From positions 1 through 26,274 of the forward strand of contig JAVZCX010000008.1 in the NCBI GenBank assembly GCA_038874185.1: a stretch of DNA of 26,274 bases. Direction: 5' to 3'. Of this stretch, positions 24,453-26,274 are shown in pieces. The DNA comes from DTQF01 sp038874185 (GTDB lineage: Archaea; Micrarchaeota; Micrarchaeia; CABMEP01). The notes beneath the pieces were generated by a model. The model was not told where the DNA came from and searched no databases. It saw only the letters and a list, made by a program, of their open reading frames with translations. Numbering within the stretch: position 1 is the first letter of the stretch; each line of letters starts with the position of its first letter. A program made the translations under genes and the position numbers.

Positions 24453-25125
24453 NNNNNNNNNNNNNNNNNNNNNNNNNNNNNNNNNNNNNNNNNNNNNNNN
24501 NNNNNNNNNNNNNNNNNNNNNNNNNNNNNNNNNNNNNNNNNNNNNNNNNNNNNNNNNNNNNNNNNNNNNNNNNNNNNNNNNNNNNNNNNNNNNNNNNNNN
24601 NNNNNNNNNNNNNNNNNNNNNNNNNNNNNNNNNNNNNNNNNNNNNNNNNNNNNNNNNNNNNNNNNNNNNNNNNNNNNNNNNNNNNNNNNNNNNNNNNNNN
24701 NNNNNNNNNNNNNNNNNNNNNNNNNNNNNNNNNNNNNNNNNNNNNNNNNNNNNNNNNNNNNNNNNNNNNNNNNNNNNNNNNNNNNNNNNNNNNNNNNNNN
24801 NNNNNNNNNNNNNNNNNNNNNNNNNNNNNNNNNNNNNNNNNNNNNNNNNNNNNNNNNNNNNNNNNNNNNNNNNNNNNNNNNNNNNNNNNNNNNNNNNNNN
24901 NNNNNNNNNNNNNNNNNNNNNNNNNNNNNNNNNNNNNNNNNNNNNNNNNNNNNNNNNNNNNNNNNNNNNNNNNNNNNNNNNNNNNNNNNNNNNNNNNNNN
25001 NNNNNNNNNNNNNNNNNNNNNNNNNNNNNNNNNNNNNNNNNNNNNNNNNNNNNNNNNNNNNNNNNNNNNNNNNNNNNNNNNNNNNNNNNNNNNNNNNNNN
25101 NNNNNNNNNNNNNNNNNNNNNNNNN
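24453..25125. other. Assembly gap (N run)
   Basis: 673 unknown bases. They should hold the 5' end of tldD, a divergent promoter region and the 5' part of the aminopeptidase gene. The true size may differ from the number of N. Confidence 0.99.
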
Positions 25126-25730
25126 TCAAAGGTTTAGAAGTTGACATATCAGTTATTAAAAGAATAAATTCTAAGCTTGAAAAGAAGTTGGAAAACTCAA
25201 AGACAGCAAAAGTTTTTTCTCCTTCTGGAACTATGGTTGAGATAAATATTTCAGATAGTAAATTCGATTTCAGCGACAATGGAGATGCATCTTACCCTGG
25301 AGCATTGATAAACGTACCTTTTGGAGAGGTTTATTCATTCATATCATCTTGCGATGGAAATATCGCAATAGACCGGTGGAGAAATGAAATCCATCCTAAA
25401 AATAAAGCAATAATAAAAGTTGAGAATGGAAAGATAGTTGGATGGAATACTGGCGCAAGTAAGTATGTTATGAATCAATTGAATGCAGGAGAATGCGGCT
25501 TGAATATTTCAGAACTTGGCATAGGCACCAATCCTTTCATCAGAAATCCGATAGGAAACACTTTACATGATGAGAAAATTTTTGGCTCCGTGCATTTTGC
25601 ATTTGGAGCAGGAAAGAGCAAGTGCCCAATACACGAGGATTTTGTGGTTTTAGAACCTACTGTTATTGTGGATGGAGAGGAATTAATAAAAAGAGGGAAA
25701 TTCCTCTTTAATTTGGGAATAAAACTATAG
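25126..25730 (+). CDS. AmpS/M29-like aminopeptidase, 3' part
   Basis: About 200 C-terminal residues are visible; the start lies in the gap. Family features of leucyl aminopeptidase AmpS (COG2309/M29-like) are present. NVPFGEVYSFI is the counterpart of the fold's N-F-P-x-G-E-V-Y segment. ELGIGTNPFIRNPIGNTLHD and DEKIFGSVHFAFGAG come next, followed by a PIHEDFVVLEPTVIVDGEEL end. Likely metal ligands are Glu in ELGIG, His in VHFAFG, and His and Asp in HEDF. These enzymes remove N-terminal amino acids from peptides. It is divergent from tldD/tldE, suggesting a local peptide-degradation group. The exact substrate is unknown. Confidence 0.8.
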
Positions 25731-25753
25731 ACTTGCAAGATCAGTGTTGATTT

Positions 25754-25769
25754 TTTAAATTTTTATAAT
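25754..25769 (+). promoter_or_regulatory. TATA-like promoter of the DNA ligase gene
   Basis: TTTAAATTTTTATAAT is centred roughly 20-25 bases before the ATG at 25781. No SD is seen in the bases before the ATG, so a leaderless message is plausible. Confidence 0.4.
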
Positions 25770-25780
25770 CAACTAGTTTT

Positions 25781-26274
25781 ATGGATTTTTCAGAATTTGC
25801 TGAAACTGCAAGTGAGCTAGAAAAAACATCAAGCAGGTTAGCAATGATAGAGATTCTTTCAAAACTTTTCAAGAAGGCAGACAAAAATAATATTCAGAAA
25901 CTAATCTATCTTTTACAAGGGAGAGTTGCCCCGCCATTTGAAGGCATAGAGGTAGGAATGGGTGAAAAATTTGTTGAAAAAGCAATTTCTAATTCTACAG
26001 GTTATACAATATCACAGGTTGAAGCCACATTCAGGAAGACAGGGGACCTAGGTACTGCAGCTGAAAAATTAGTTGAAAAAAAGAAACAGACAGCTCTTTC
26101 CACAGAACCATTGACTGTAGAGGGAGTTTTTGATTCTTTGTTAAAGATAGCAAAGACAACAGGTGAAGGAAGCCAAGACAAGAAAATAAAGCTTCTTTCC
26201 GATCTTCTTAATAGGGCAAGTCCACTTGAAGCTAGGTATTTGGTTAGAATTCCTCTTGCAAATCTTCAATTGGG
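25781..26274 (+). CDS. lig: ATP-dependent DNA ligase, N-terminal part
   Basis: 164 residues are visible before the right edge. They match the N-terminal DNA-binding domain of archaeal/eukaryal DNA ligase I: MDFSEFAETASELEKTSSRL, LSKLFKKADKNNIQKLIYLL, QGRVAPPFEGIEVGMGEKF, then a helical LLSDLLNRASPLEARYLVRI block. This leads towards the catalytic domain, which would lie beyond the window with its adenylation motif K-x-D-G. The enzyme seals nicks in DNA during Okazaki-fragment maturation and repair, working with PCNA. The start is the ATG at 25781, since the frame begins with the family's usual first helix there. Confidence 0.95.
   Translation, partial: MDFSEFAETASELEKTSSRLAMIEILSKLFKKADKNNIQKLIYLLQGRVAPPFEGIEVGMGEKFVEKAISNSTGYTISQVEATFRKTGDLGTAAEKLVEKKKQTALSTEPLTVEGVFDSLLKIAKTTGEGSQDKKIKLLSDLLNRASPLEARYLVRIPLANLQL

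Overview
The window comes from an AT-rich (about one third GC by eye) archaeal genome, probably a small-genome (DPANN-type) or uncultivated lineage assembled from metagenomic data. A 673-base run of N at 24453-25125 marks a scaffold gap. The archaeal assignment rests on gene content: Orc1/Cdc6, a PCNA clamp, archaeal-type PheS/PheT, an archaeal AspRS, Alba, a DUF460 RuvC-like protein, an RqcH/NFACT protein and an ATP-dependent DNA ligase. Gene starts also look archaeal. Most show a GTGA-type Shine-Dalgarno (SD) core 7-8 bases upstream of the start, and a few (313, 4563, 25781) look leaderless, with a TATA-like box about 25 bases upstream. I cannot name the species.

Layout. 1-229 (minus) is the start of a metallo-beta-lactamase-fold hydrolase. 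313-4332 (plus) is a membrane protein followed by pheS and pheT. 4563-5012 is an ACT-domain protein. 5064-7395 (minus) holds a shortened RqcH-like protein and orc1/cdc6. The 431-base AT-rich spacer 7396-7826 separates orc1/cdc6 from the divergent PCNA gene and is the best candidate for a replication origin. PCNA (7827-8585) appears to start at an ATC codon. 8721-9950 is a fused IspD-IspF protein. 9986-11818 (minus) is a DUF2207 membrane protein with a polyglycine tail. 12035-13210 is a helical-repeat protein. 13345-18357 is SMC, with a 547-residue LAGLIDADG intein inserted into its P-loop. Then come a short DUF460 protein, Alba and aspS. On the minus strand are a small unknown gene, tldE and tldD (tldD runs into the gap). 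After the gap are the 3' part of an AmpS/M29-like aminopeptidase gene and the start of a DNA ligase gene.

The central theme is chromosome maintenance (Orc1/Cdc6, PCNA, SMC, Alba, ligase) mixed with translation (PheST, AspRS, RqcH) and peptide processing (TldD/TldE, AmpS-like). The observations most worth following are the IspDF fusion in an archaeal context with several substituted active-site residues, the non-canonical PCNA start codon, the SMC P-loop intein, the loss of the C-terminal domain in the RqcH-like protein, and the candidate origin. No CRISPR array, rRNA, tRNA or insertion sequence was seen.
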